Shown: one piece after another, positions 9,431 through 17,625 of the stretch
How the letters are laid out: every line of letters starts with the position of its first letter
Position numbering within the stretch: position 1 is the first letter of the stretch
Source of the DNA: Allofournierella massiliensis
GTDB lineage: Bacteria > Bacillota > Clostridia > Oscillospirales > Ruminococcaceae
Length of the DNA: 64,000 nucleotides
Direction of reading: 5' to 3'
NCBI RefSeq assembly: GCF_004345265.1
Contig: NZ_SLUM01000007.1
Location: forward strand, 1 to 64,000
Translations under genes and position numbers: made by a program
The notes under the pieces: generated by a model
The model's input: only the letters and a program-made list of their open reading frames with translations
What the model was told of the DNA's origin: nothing
Database searches by the model: none

Positions 9431-10054
9431 TCATCTGTTTTTCATAACAACGCTTTCCACAATATCTGCAATATGTTCACAGGTATCTGCACATTTTTCC
9501 AGATAGAGATAAATTTCCCGCCATACGAGAATATACAACGGATCGATGTTTGTTCCGTGCAGACGGTACATACAGGAGATGAACAGTTCGTCCGATTCTT
9601 CCTCCAGACTGTTAATTCGAACAATACATTCGTGGAGTTTCTTGGAATGTTTGAAATGTGGAAATTCTTCCATCAATAAGCAGATTTCCTCACAGCAGCG
9701 GATAAGTACATCTACCATCTGGAAAGCGTCTTCACGTATGTCAGAAATATGATTGTAATAGATTCGAATCAGAACATCTTCAATTTTGTCGGTAAGATCA
9801 TCCATGTTCTGGCTAATCTGCACCAAGTCCTCCCGATCAATGGGCGTAATAAACGCTTTCACCAAGGTGTTTATCAATTCATGTCTTTTGCTGTCGCCAG
9901 CATGCTCAATCTTATGCATTTCGTCCAGCTTTTCTTTTAAAGCTGTCGCATCAAAGTGCTCCAGGGTGTCTCTTAAAAAATACGCGGCTCGTCGTGAGCA
10001 ATCTGCACAGTCCATAAAATTCTGAAAATAAAAAGAATCTTGTTTTTTCGACAT
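9431..10054 (-). CDS. DUF47 (PhoU-like) protein, regulator of the adjacent Pit transporter
   Basis: Helical cytosolic protein of 207 residues of the DUF47/PhoU-like family, which nearly always sits beside Pit phosphate transporters and is thought to modulate them. The two helical repeats carry the expected acidic patches (HKIEHAGDSKRHELI and INSLEEESDELF), plus DDLTDKIED. The ATG at 10054 was chosen because GAGGTGG lies six bases upstream; a GTG nine bases earlier is less likely. It lies 48 bases after pit and ten before ktrB. Confidence 0.88.
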   Translation of the reverse strand: MSKKQDSFYFQNFMDCADCSRRAAYFLRDTLEHFDATALKEKLDEMHKIEHAGDSKRHELINTLVKAFITPIDREDLVQISQNMDDLTDKIEDVLIRIYYNHISDIREDAFQMVDVLIRCCEEICLLMEEFPHFKHSKKLHECIVRINSLEEESDELFISCMYRLHGTNIDPLYILVWREIYLYLEKCADTCEHIADIVESVVMKNR

Positions 10055-10102
10055 TGTTTCCACCTCATACTGGTTATTATATTAACGCAAATGCATTTAT
10101 GC

Positions 10103-11155
10103 TTAAAAAACGTCAATAAAGATTTTCGCTACCACGAAACTGATCAATCCACACCCCGGAAAAGTGAAAATCCACGTAAGCACCATATCCTTCACAACAC
10201 CAAGATTGATGGCGGAAAGCCTTTTTACAGCACCAACGCCCATGATCGCGCTGGTTTTTGTATGGGTGGTTGAAACCGGAATGCCAAACAGACTGGAGAG
10301 CAACAGGCAGAACGCTGCGGCAAGATCGGCAGAGAATCCCTGATATTTTTCCAGTTTTACCATGTCCATACCCACAGATTTGATGATTTTCTCTCCGCCT
10401 ACGCTTGTCCCAAGAGCCATGATGATACTGCACAGCAGCATTAGCCAGACCGGGATGGTCATTCCAGTAACACTACTCTGGCCATTTGAAAAAGCGATCC
10501 CTAAAAACAAAACGCCGATAAACTTTTGACCATCCTGTGCACCGTGCATAAAACTCATAGCTGCAGCACCGAAAATTTGCGCTGCTTCAAAAAAACGATT
10601 GGTCGTTCGGCGATCCTTAGAACTGCATATCAGCGTAACCAGTTTGCACATGATCCAGCCGATAGCAAAACCCAGCACAAGGCTCAGTACCAAACCGTAG
10701 AGCACCTTGGACCACTCATCCATATTGATCCCGTCAGTTCCGTTTTGAATGGCCAGAGCCGCTCCGGTCAAGCCGGCAATCAGACTGTGACTCTCGCTGG
10801 TGGGAATTCCTAAACGGGAAGCACCTACGCTATACACCACAATGGAAAGCAGGGCGGCACACAAGGCAACGAGAGCGCTGTGCGTATCACCGCCAAAGTC
10901 AACCATGTTGCTTATGGTGGAGGCTACCGAGCTGTTCATCTGAGTCATAATTAAGACGCCAAGAAAATTAAATACCGCACTCATCAAAATGGCGCTGCGC
11001 ACACGCATACACCGAGTCGTGATGCATGTTGCGATAGCGTTGGGCGCATCGGTCCAACCGTTTACAAAAATCACGCCCAATGTAAATAATACTGTGATGC
11101 ATAAGATCGGACTTGATGAGACCCCTTCAAGAAATGCACTAAAAGAAAAATCCAC
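10103..11155 (-). CDS. pit: Pit-family inorganic phosphate transporter
   Basis: Membrane Pi symporter of 350 residues (PF01384). Both inverted-repeat signatures are present: GWTDAPNAIATCITTR in the first half and the matching SFMHGAQDGQKFIG with GIPVSTTHTKTSAIMG in the second; GIPTSESHSLIAG is also typical. The GTG at 11155 is preferred over an ATG at 11233 because GAGGAGGG lies five bases before it and the upstream ATG falls inside a terminator hairpin. First gene of pit-DUF47-ktrB-ktrA-DUF368. Regulation appears to be through the long leader with a terminator just before the ribosome site. Confidence 0.92.
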   Translation of the reverse strand: MDFSFSAFLEGVSSSPILCITVLFTLGVIFVNGWTDAPNAIATCITTRCMRVRSAILMSAVFNFLGVLIMTQMNSSVASTISNMVDFGGDTHSALVALCAALLSIVVYSVGASRLGIPTSESHSLIAGLTGAALAIQNGTDGINMDEWSKVLYGLVLSLVLGFAIGWIMCKLVTLICSSKDRRTTNRFFEAAQIFGAAAMSFMHGAQDGQKFIGVLFLGIAFSNGQSSVTGMTIPVWLMLLCSIIMALGTSVGGEKIIKSVGMDMVKLEKYQGFSADLAAAFCLLLSSLFGIPVSTTHTKTSAIMGVGAVKRLSAINLGVVKDMVLTWIFTFPGCGLISFVVAKIFIDVF

Positions 11156-11322
11156 AATTTCCCTCCTCAAATCATTGGCAAAAAAAGAAGGCAGACCCTT
11201 CTGTGAGAAGTTCTGCCTTCTGTGCTTAATCAAATATCAGCAACTAATTTTTGATTAAAAACATTTTGGAATAAATAGAGATGCAAAAAGCTCTCTATGA
11301 CAGACTCCACCACTCATTCCAG
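11156..11322 (-). promoter_or_regulatory. Structured 5' leader of the pit-ktr operon (candidate regulatory RNA)
   Basis: Between the promoter and the pit GTG lies a leader of about 165 bases. On the minus strand it holds an outer pair TGGAAT/ATTCCA enclosing a seven-base hairpin ATAGAGA/TCTCTAT, then a stem TTAATCAAA/TTTGATTAA, then an intrinsic terminator. This layout (folded domain, terminator, ribosome site) is that of a transcription-attenuating leader. I do not recognise it as a known riboswitch class. Confidence 0.5.
11180..11221 (-). terminator. Leader terminator ahead of pit
   Basis: Minus strand AGAAGGCAGA (11221-11212) pairs with TCTGCCTTCT (11195-11186), followed by seven T. It is 17 bases upstream of the pit ribosome site and downstream of the promoter. 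Confidence 0.8.
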
Positions 11323-11328
11323 TTTGTC

Positions 11329-11357
11329 ATATTATCACAATATCTATATAATGTCAA
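11329..11357 (-). promoter_or_regulatory. Sigma-A promoter of the pit-ktr operon
   Basis: Minus strand TTGACA (11357-11352), 17-base spacer, TAATAT (11334-11329). Confidence 0.8.
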
Positions 11358-11443
11358 GTGTGAGTGATCGCAGTCACTTCATTCTTTTTATCCGCTTCAA
11401 GATTTGCTCCATAGCGGCAATATTCTTGCGGCCTTTTCGTTGA

Positions 11444-11623
11444 TATTTTACAGCTATTGAGTGTGCTGTACTACTTACCGGAATGTTGGTTGCGTTTTTG
11501 GTATCGATAATATCTATTCGTTTCCTTATGTCGTTCATCAAAAAACATAATTTCAGAATTTTGGGCTGGTATCGAATCGCTCTTGCCGCAGCTGCTGCGA
11601 TATACTTTGGTTTTATTGAATGA
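11444..11623 (+). pseudogene. uppP: Undecaprenyl-diphosphatase (UppP/BacA), C-terminal remnant
   Basis: An open stretch of about 59 codons ends at 11623. It reads TGMLVAFLVSIISIRFLMSF, then KKHNFRILGWYRIALA, then IYFGFIE. The F-x-x-F/L-G-W-Y-R-I-x-L segment is the C-terminal signature of UppP/BacA, which recycles undecaprenyl diphosphate. The N-terminal two-thirds, with all catalytic residues, are missing, so it is not functional. It faces the pit promoter in the opposite orientation. Too short for standard gene calling. Confidence 0.7.
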
Positions 11624-11688
11624 TGGGATGTAAATAATTATCAAGACAAATCAAATGTTATGGGGAAATCCCGTTAAGGTTTGTAGTG

Positions 11689-11721
11689 AACAGGAACGGT
11701 GGGTTACCGTTCCTGTTCGCT
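11689..11721. terminator. Hairpin at the end of the mobilisation gene
   Basis: Stem GAACAGGAACGGT / ACCGTTCCTGTTC followed on the plus strand by GCTCTTTTTCTTTT. On the minus strand the mob stop codon lies inside the stem and no T-run follows, so termination of mob here is uncertain. Confidence 0.5.
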
Positions 11722-13277
11722 CTTTTTCTTTTGAAAAGTCTGCTGCTCCTTATGCGCCTGTCGCATCATTCTCCGTACTGCCTGCCGCTCCATATCCTCA
11801 TGCAGCATACGGGAAATCGCCTTTTTGCTGTCAAACATCAAAAGCGGGCTGTACTTTTCGCCGTAAACCTGCTGTGCCCGGTTCTCCGCTTCCTGCTCCT
11901 TGCCGGGGCGGATGGCCTGTTTTGTTTTGTAGAGCTGCACCGGGTCGAAGCCCTGGGCCTGCTCCCGAAGCCCGGCATACTCGTTCAGGGCAGCGTCCAG
12001 CTCGGCAGAATATTTCTGCTCCTGTTCTTCCAACCGTTTCAGACTCTGCTCCATGGCTGCAATGTCTTTAGGAAACTTATCGGCGGCATCTTCCTCGGTA
12101 TATGCCAGCGACGCCAGAAGCAGATTTTTCTCAGAACGCAATTCTTCCAAATCCTCTGTCAGTGCCGCAATTTTTGCGGCCAGCTCCCGGTGTCGGAATA
12201 CATGGACAGCAGAGAGCGCCTTTTTCTCGGTAAGCAGGATGCGGCGCTCCTTCGTCTTATCTCGGATGTCCTTTGCCAGCTGATTGTACTGTGTGAGGGC
12301 AGGGCGCAGCGTATTCAGCGAAGTGTTCAGGCGTTCCTTGCCCTTGCGGAGATACCCCAGCTGATAGCAGAACAGAAGCAAATTTTTTCGCAGATTTTCC
12401 ATGGCCTCGGCAAGCGCCGGGAGGGTATTTTTGACTGTTTGCGCCAGCTTTTTAACCTGTCCTCTCAGCTCCCGAAGCAGGGCATTGTCCGCCTTGATCT
12501 GCCGGTTCAGTTCACATCGGTCAGAGATAATACCTTTTTTCCCCATGGCTCTGGCAACCACACCCTCATGGAGCGTAGGCTGCTCCAGCAGCCCACGCTA
12601 GGCATGGCTGCGGTGGTCGATGCGTTCCTCATGTCCGGTGCGCTCCAGATGGCGGTTTGCCACATTTGCCCATGCAGCCCGCCACAGGACAAGCTGTTCA
12701 GCACTATTCCATCGTTCCGTGATGGGATTCTGCCTGCCATATTTGGTGCTTTTGGGGTACTTGGACACCCGTTCATAGCCCTGCGCCTGCGCTGCGGAAG
12801 GGGGCATATACACCTTCTTTTTGTTTACCTTATACTGGTACTGTTTCTCCCATCCATCGGCCTGTGCCTGCTTGAACTCAGCGGCAGTAAAGCCCCGTTC
12901 CTCGCCGTCTTTGACACAGAGATATTCTTTCTCGGGCTTGTACTGCCATTTTCCCTTTTCATCCAGCGGGCGCACCGTCAGCAGGATATGAGCATGGGGA
13001 TTGTGTCCGGGAGGATACGGGTCATGGATGGCAGCATCGGCGCACATTCCGTCTGCAACAAACTGTTCCTTGATAAAATCTTGCAGGAGCTGGATTTGTT
13101 CCTCCCGGCTCAACTCTATGGGCAGTGCCGCCACAAATTCACGGGCGAGGCGACTGTCCTTTGCGGTTTCGGTTTCCTCCACAGCGTTCCACAGGGTTTC
13201 CCGATCCTGCCACTCTGCGGGAGCGGTGGCTGGCAGAAAAACCTGCCTCCACCCAAGTCCCTGTTTGCGTGTGTAGT
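11704..13277 (-). pseudogene. MobA/MobL relaxase, N-terminus lost and interrupted by an amber codon
   Basis: Relaxase of the MobA/MobL (MobQ-like) family that nicks oriT of mobilisable elements. Homology starts at DYTRKQGLGW (about 13277). The HUH motif is present in HNPHAHILLTVRP, followed by the family-typical ERTGHEERIDHRSHA. Then TAG at 12598-12600 replaces a sense codon, after which the same frame continues (RGLLEQPTLHEG, KKGIISDRCELNRQ) into a long coiled-coil C-terminus of about 285 residues. The N-terminal motif I with the nicking Tyr is missing, replaced at the breakpoint by a Big2 gene fragment in the other direction. Two independent lesions make this a dead gene unless the amber is recoded. 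Confidence 0.85.
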
Positions 13278-13626
13278 CAAGCAGAACAGCCTGCGTCTGG
13301 AACAAAGCGGTGCTGCCGAGATTCAAGCTTCTCTGGACTCACCTGCTGCAAACAAAAAGATAACATGGAGCAGCACTCCCGATGGTGTTGTACAGATCAC
13401 CCAGGACCCGGTGGATGGAACGAAAGCAATCGTGAAACCCTTGAAAGAGGGAAGCACTACGGTCACCGTTGCTGCGGAAGGCGGGCAGGAAATTGCTCTT
13501 TGCAGCATCACCATTAAGGCGGTAAAAAAAGAGACGGAAAACACCGCTGCGATATCGCATGGAAGCGGCGTGAGCGGCGCAGGAATTTGCGCCTTTTTCC
13601 GCAGTCGGAAAAGAAACAAAAAGTAG
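13278..13626 (+). pseudogene. Big2 (Ig-like) surface protein, C-terminal remnant
   Basis: The sequence reads VKQNSLRLEQSGAAEIQASL, then KKITWSSTPDGVVQI, VDGTKAIVKPLKEGSTTVTV and ALCSITIK. This is one bacterial Ig-like (Big2) domain as found in tandem in Gram-positive surface proteins. It ends with a short Gly/Ser stretch, GICAFF and a basic tail RSRKRNKK, resembling a decayed membrane or sorting anchor without a clear LPXTG. Everything upstream is missing: the frame runs straight into antisense relaxase code near 13275-13280. Confidence 0.6.
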
Positions 13627-13680
13627 CCGATTTCTGTCCCCTGCAAAAAGCCGGAGGCAAACGGCTGCCTCAGTCAAAAA

Positions 13681-13723
13681 ACAGGCGCTCCACCCGGTCA
13701 GATACACCGGGCAGAGCGCCTGT
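13681..13723. terminator. Bidirectional terminator at the right edge of the island
   Basis: Stem ACAGGCGCTC (13681-13690) / GAGCGCCTGT (13714-13723), followed by CTTTTTG on plus and TTTTTTGACTG on minus. It also ends the thiamin-transport operon coming from the right. Confidence 0.85.
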
Positions 13724-13732
13724 CTTTTTGTA

Positions 13733-14218
13733 TTACTGTTCATCAACTTCCGCAGGCCGCAGCAGCTCCAGATGAATTTCTGCCTCCCGCAGAAGGGGGC
13801 AGTCCACCGGCTGAGGCGGCTGGGAAGAGGAGCTTTGCGCCGTGGGCAGCAGCTCCCATACGACGGCAAGGTCAGCGGCGGGGTCCCGGCGGCGTGCCTG
13901 CTCCAGAAGCTCCCGGAACACCGGGCCGGTGATGTGGCACTTCCAGGCCCGGGCAGTCAGCTGAAGCCAGTCGGTCTTACCCGGCAGCCACAGAGTCACC
14001 GGCTGATCGAACCAGAGTGCCCGTACCAGTGCGCGTCCGGCGGCGGTCCGTTCCTGGGCAAGGCCCAGTAAGAGTGTGGCGCCATTCTGGCTGGCCACCA
14101 CGGGACAGGAAAATGACAGCGAACCCTCCAGATCCTGCGCCTGTGCCACCGCATTGTCCCATACAGGCAGGAGGGCAGCTGTTTCAGACGAAAGTGGGGT
14201 GAAAATCGGTAGTTCCAT
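13733..14218 (-). CDS. Hypothetical protein, last gene of the TPP-controlled operon
   Basis: Not recognised. It has 161 residues, Pro-, Leu- and Ala-rich, with no membrane segment or signal peptide. Visible features are an N-terminal PIFTPLSSETAALLPVWDNA, a middle part that reads like a pyridoxamine-oxidase-like or general beta-barrel fold (SFSCPVVASQNGATLLLGLA, ALWFDQPVTLWLPG), the segment WKCHITGPVFRELLEQAR, and an acidic C-terminus. The barrel idea is weak. The ATG at 14218 has AGGGGTGA upstream inside the end of the radical SAM gene, whose stop is at 14221, so translation is probably coupled. Its position suggests a role with the radical SAM protein. Confidence 0.7.
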   Translation of the reverse strand: MELPIFTPLSSETAALLPVWDNAVAQAQDLEGSLSFSCPVVASQNGATLLLGLAQERTAAGRALVRALWFDQPVTLWLPGKTDWLQLTARAWKCHITGPVFRELLEQARRRDPAADLAVVWELLPTAQSSSSQPPQPVDCPLLREAEIHLELLRPAEVDEQ

Positions 14219-14220
14219 CC

Positions 14221-15447
14221 TCAATCACCCCTTTCCAGTTCACTGTCCGGGTGGTTCCCGCAGTGCTTATAGTCGTCATTTGTATTGTAAAGTCCATGCG
14301 CTTTACGGATGCTGTGCAGCCCTTCGGCCAGCCGCACATAGTATTCCAGCGGCGGCATGGGCCGGTAACCCAGCCGGGTGGCCCGGTGCGGGCGCCAGAT
14401 GGTGCACAAAAAGTTCACTCCGTGGCTGGCGAAAAACTCACAGGCCTCAAAATTGGATTCCAGCGCGGCCTCCACATCGGAAAAGCCGTTCTTTGCGGCC
14501 AGCTCCACACCGGCAACAACCTGGGTGCACACCTTGCCGCGCCCGAATACCTCTACCGCGTCCAACGTGCGGCGAATCCATTCCTCATAGCCGACCCATT
14601 GCTCTTTGCCGGGGCAGAGCTCCTGAAACAGAGCCTTGCCCCAGACCTCGATGTTGGGCGCATAGGAGGTGATGCCGGTCTCGCGCCAGATGCGTTCCAG
14701 CTGCTGTTTGGGATAGGCAGGTGCCATCAACTGGCAGGGGAAGCGGCCGGTGAAGTTTTCCCCGATGGCCTGCAGGACCCGGATGTACCGGTCCACCTCA
14801 CAGGAAAAGGGCGGTTCGCCGGAAAAATCCGATCCACCAGACAGACTGATCTCGGAAAAACGACCCGGCTCTTTGAGCGCCTCCTGAATGGTTTCCCGCA
14901 CATCCTGGCAGTTCACCTCACCCCGGCTCTGTCCGCCGGTGAAAAAGGCACAGAAGCCACATTGGTGGCCGCCCTCCCAGAAGCGGCAGCGCTGGAAGGC
15001 GTTCAGAATCAGCTTCTGGCCGCGTACGTCTGCCACTGCGGCCATGGGAGTGCCGAGGCTGGTGATTTTGCCGTAAAATTCGGGCCGGGGCACAAAGTCG
15101 ATCACATCGATCAGCGTGTTGCCCTCCTTCAGCAAAAACAGCCCGCCCTCCCAGTCGATCTGGTAGGGGTCCTCATAAGGGTCGCCGTAGTTGATGTAAA
15201 CGAAGGTGCCGTCCCGCAGCAGAATCGGTCCGGGCACGGCAGTACAGGCCTTGCGGCCGGAAAAACGGATGTCAAAGGCAGTGTCGCTGGAAAAGGCGTA
15301 AATGGAGCCTTGAATTTTCTCCAGCGCGGCGGGGGTGAGCACTGCCCCGTAACGGATCATGCTCAGCTTCAGCAGCACAAAAGGGGAAAAGTTTGGGTAG
15401 CGGGCCGCCTGCAGCTGGGCCAGCTCCGCTTGTTTTGTATGATTCAT
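14221..15447 (-). CDS. Radical SAM protein of unknown substrate in a thiamin-uptake operon
   Basis: The 408-residue protein has the cluster-binding motif Cys-X8-Cys-X2-Cys in CRFWEGGHQCGFCAFF (about residues 154-169), a wider spacing than the classical CX3CX2C. A Gly-rich SAM-binding segment (ISLSGGSDFSGEPP) follows, then barrel strands (APNIEVWGKALF, VCTQVVAGVELAA). A roughly 150-residue N-terminal domain precedes the barrel. The family is annotated only as radical SAM. It lies 16 bases after ecfT and overlaps the next small gene, at the end of a TPP-riboswitch operon, so it may act on a thiamin-related compound. That role is inference. Confidence 0.85.
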   Translation of the reverse strand: MNHTKQAELAQLQAARYPNFSPFVLLKLSMIRYGAVLTPAALEKIQGSIYAFSSDTAFDIRFSGRKACTAVPGPILLRDGTFVYINYGDPYEDPYQIDWEGGLFLLKEGNTLIDVIDFVPRPEFYGKITSLGTPMAAVADVRGQKLILNAFQRCRFWEGGHQCGFCAFFTGGQSRGEVNCQDVRETIQEALKEPGRFSEISLSGGSDFSGEPPFSCEVDRYIRVLQAIGENFTGRFPCQLMAPAYPKQQLERIWRETGITSYAPNIEVWGKALFQELCPGKEQWVGYEEWIRRTLDAVEVFGRGKVCTQVVAGVELAAKNGFSDVEAALESNFEACEFFASHGVNFLCTIWRPHRATRLGYRPMPPLEYYVRLAEGLHSIRKAHGLYNTNDDYKHCGNHPDSELERGD

Positions 15448-15463
15448 TGCATTGCTCCTGTGG

Positions 15464-16180
15464 TTATAAAAGCCAGAGCCCGACCAGAAGTGCGGCGGGC
15501 AAACCGATCAGAAAGGCGATATCCGCCCAGCCGAACCGTACCCGGAAGGCCACAGCCCGGGGCGCATCATTCTGGAACCCTCGGGACTCCATAGCCATGG
15601 CGAGACTTTGGGAACGTTCCAGTGCGTGAACCAGCATGGGGAGGATTCGTTTTGGTGAAAAGGGCGTTGCCTTTACACCGCGAACCCGCAGTGCCACGCC
15701 CACGGTGCCGAACTCGCTACGCACCACCGGGAAGAAATGATAGGCAGCCAGAATGCCATAGGCAAATTTCGGGGGCAGATGGAACTGCTGCATCAGGCTC
15801 ATAATCAGCTCCATTGGCTCGGTGGTAAACGCGAACAGCATGCCCAGGCCGCCGAAGGCCAGCACCCGGGCGGCCAGCTGGCAGGCACTTTTCAGCGAGC
15901 TGGCGTAGATCACCCGCTGGCCGAATACAGCGGTCTCCACCCCTTGTGCAGCCGCCTGACTGGGGAACAGCAGGCCGGTCATGAACATGCCGAAGGCAGC
16001 GATGAGAAACGGTGTGAGCGAGATGAACAGAAATTTCCGATCCACCCGCGGGGTGCATAGAGTTACCACCAGGCAGCAGCCTGCCACCACCAGATCCAGT
16101 CGGGTGTTGTAGGTGACCGAGAGCATCAGCGAAGCAATGATCAGGGTGAGCAGCTTGTAGGCGGGATTCAAAGCGCGCAT
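15464..16180 (-). CDS. ykoC: ECF transporter transmembrane subunit EcfT (YkoC-type)
   Basis: Membrane coupling subunit linking the ATPases to the substrate-binding subunit, 238 residues. N-terminal helices (LLTLIIASLMLSV) are followed by the cytoplasmic coupling segments with the EcfT A-R-G-type motif: ALRVRGVKATPF and, nearer the C-terminus, ALERSQSLAMAMESRGF (ESRGF). Its start overlaps the end of the ATPase gene by 13 bases. Third in the order ykoE-ykoD-ykoC, the HMP/thiamin-type ECF cassette. Confidence 0.88.
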   Translation of the reverse strand: MRALNPAYKLLTLIIASLMLSVTYNTRLDLVVAGCCLVVTLCTPRVDRKFLFISLTPFLIAAFGMFMTGLLFPSQAAAQGVETAVFGQRVIYASSLKSACQLAARVLAFGGLGMLFAFTTEPMELIMSLMQQFHLPPKFAYGILAAYHFFPVVRSEFGTVGVALRVRGVKATPFSPKRILPMLVHALERSQSLAMAMESRGFQNDAPRAVAFRVRFGWADIAFLIGLPAALLVGLWLL

Positions 16181-17625
16181 GGGGCATGGCTCCTTTCCTC
16201 GGTATATTGGTCCAGCTGTTCCGGGCTGAGCAGCTGCATGCGGCCGTCCTCCAGCAAATAGATCCGGTTGGCAAAGCAGCGGGCCAGCGCCAGATCATGG
16301 GTGGCAATCACGGCGGTGAGACCCTGATCAATGCGGCGGCGCAGCAGCTCCATGATGAATTGAGTGGCCCGTTCGTCCTGTGCATAGGTGGGTTCGTCCA
16401 GCAAAAGAAGCGGCCGGTTGCCCGCCAGCATGGCCAGCAGAGCCAGTCGCCGCTGCTGCCCCTGACTCAGTTCATAGGGGGAGTGCTTGCGCCAGGCCAG
16501 CAGGTCAAATTCCTCCAGCAGTGCCCGGGCCTTCTGGCGCAGGGCTTGCTCTTCGGCTTTGGGCTCCAGTGCCCGCAGGGTGGTCAAAACCTCATCCTCC
16601 ACGGTCAGGCTCAAAAACTGGAACCGGGGATTCTGGAACACCAGCCCCGCAGCGCCGTTTACTTTCAGGCTGCCCTTGCAGCGTCCGGCCCCGGCAAGGC
16701 AGGTGAGCAGGGTGGTTTTGCCGCTGCCGTTTCGCCCCACCAGCGCGGTAATGCCGCCTCGGGGAAAGTCAAAACTCAGATGCTCGGCCACCGTGGTTTT
16801 GCCCTGCAGCAGCCGCAGGTCTTTTGCCTGCACCATGGATTCCTCCGGCTGGGGCAGAGGCGCGGGAGACTGGCCCTCCAGCCAGCTGTCGTCCACAAAC
16901 AGGCCACGTTCCCGGAACAGCTCCCGGTGGGCCTGCAGCTCCTCCGGAAGAATGCTTTCCGGCAAAAGGTTGCCGCTTTTGTCCATCAGCAGAATGCGGC
17001 TTAAAAAAGGCAGCCAGTAATCCGGCCGGTGGTCCACAACAAAGAGGGAAAGCCCCTGCCGGTTCAGCTGAGCCAGCTTCATCGAGAGATCAGCGCAGGA
17101 GCCGGGGTCCAGATTGGCAAAGGGCTCGTCCAGAATGAGCAGCTTTGCCTCGGTGGCAAGGGCGGTGGCTAGCGCCAGCTTCTGTTTCATTCCGCCGGAC
17201 AGGGTGTGAATCAGATGATGCTCCACATCCTCCAGACCCACCAGTGCCAGCAGCTCCCGGGTGCGGGCACGCAGATCGCCCGGATAGTTGATGTTTTCCA
17301 GCGCAAACAGGATTTCGTGATCCACCCGGTCCATGCAGAACTGATCGTCCGGGTTCTGGAACAGGATGGACACACCCCGGGCTCGCTGGGCCAGCGGGTA
17401 ATCCTCCAGAGGCTTACCCTCAAGAAGAATTTCGCCGCTCAGAGTTCCCGCGTAGGCAGGGTAAAGCCCGGCCAGGCAGTAGGCCAGACTGCTTTTGCCG
17501 CAGCCGGAAGGCCCCATCAGAAGCACAGCCTCCCCGGGCTGAATGGCAAAGGAGAGCTGCCGGAACACATCCTCCTTCTGATAGCGGAAGGTCAGGTCCC
17601 GGCAGCTGAGCACCGGCTTACTCAT
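16168..17625 (-). CDS. ykoD: Fused ECF ATPase EcfA-EcfA' (YkoD-type)
   Basis: Energising ATPase with two ABC domains on one 485-residue chain. Domain 1 has Walker A GPSGCGKSS, signature LSGGMKQK and Walker B LLILDEPFANLDP; domain 2 has Walker A GRNGSGKTT, signature LSQGQQRR and Walker B LLLLDEPTYAQDE. Each has a His switch (VDHRPD, ATHDLAL). The fused layout is characteristic of YkoD in thiamin-precursor ECF systems. The ATG at 17625 overlaps the ykoE stop (ATGAGTAA), implying translational coupling. Confidence 0.92.
   Translation of the reverse strand: MSKPVLSCRDLTFRYQKEDVFRQLSFAIQPGEAVLLMGPSGCGKSSLAYCLAGLYPAYAGTLSGEILLEGKPLEDYPLAQRARGVSILFQNPDDQFCMDRVDHEILFALENINYPGDLRARTRELLALVGLEDVEHHLIHTLSGGMKQKLALATALATEAKLLILDEPFANLDPGSCADLSMKLAQLNRQGLSLFVVDHRPDYWLPFLSRILLMDKSGNLLPESILPEELQAHRELFRERGLFVDDSWLEGQSPAPLPQPEESMVQAKDLRLLQGKTTVAEHLSFDFPRGGITALVGRNGSGKTTLLTCLAGAGRCKGSLKVNGAAGLVFQNPRFQFLSLTVEDEVLTTLRALEPKAEEQALRQKARALLEEFDLLAWRKHSPYELSQGQQRRLALLAMLAGNRPLLLLDEPTYAQDERATQFIMELLRRRIDQGLTAVIATHDLALARCFANRIYLLEDGRMQLLSPEQLDQYTEERSHAPCAL

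Noticed and set aside
11374-11446. Minus-strand tail reading RKGRKNIAAMEQILKRIKRM before a stop
   Set aside because: It looks like the end of a small protein, but only about 23 codons are open before the uppP remnant, too little to identify.
11686-13626. Open plus-strand frame of 646 codons across the relaxase region
   Set aside because: Only its last 115 codons (Big2 part) are real coding sequence; the rest is antisense to the relaxase, and the frame is continuous by chance.
3097-13680. Whole island as one intact ICE or IME
   Set aside because: Rep and relaxase are both truncated, no second att copy of the tRNA 3' end was noticed, and several unrelated fragments intervene; only int and xis look intact.
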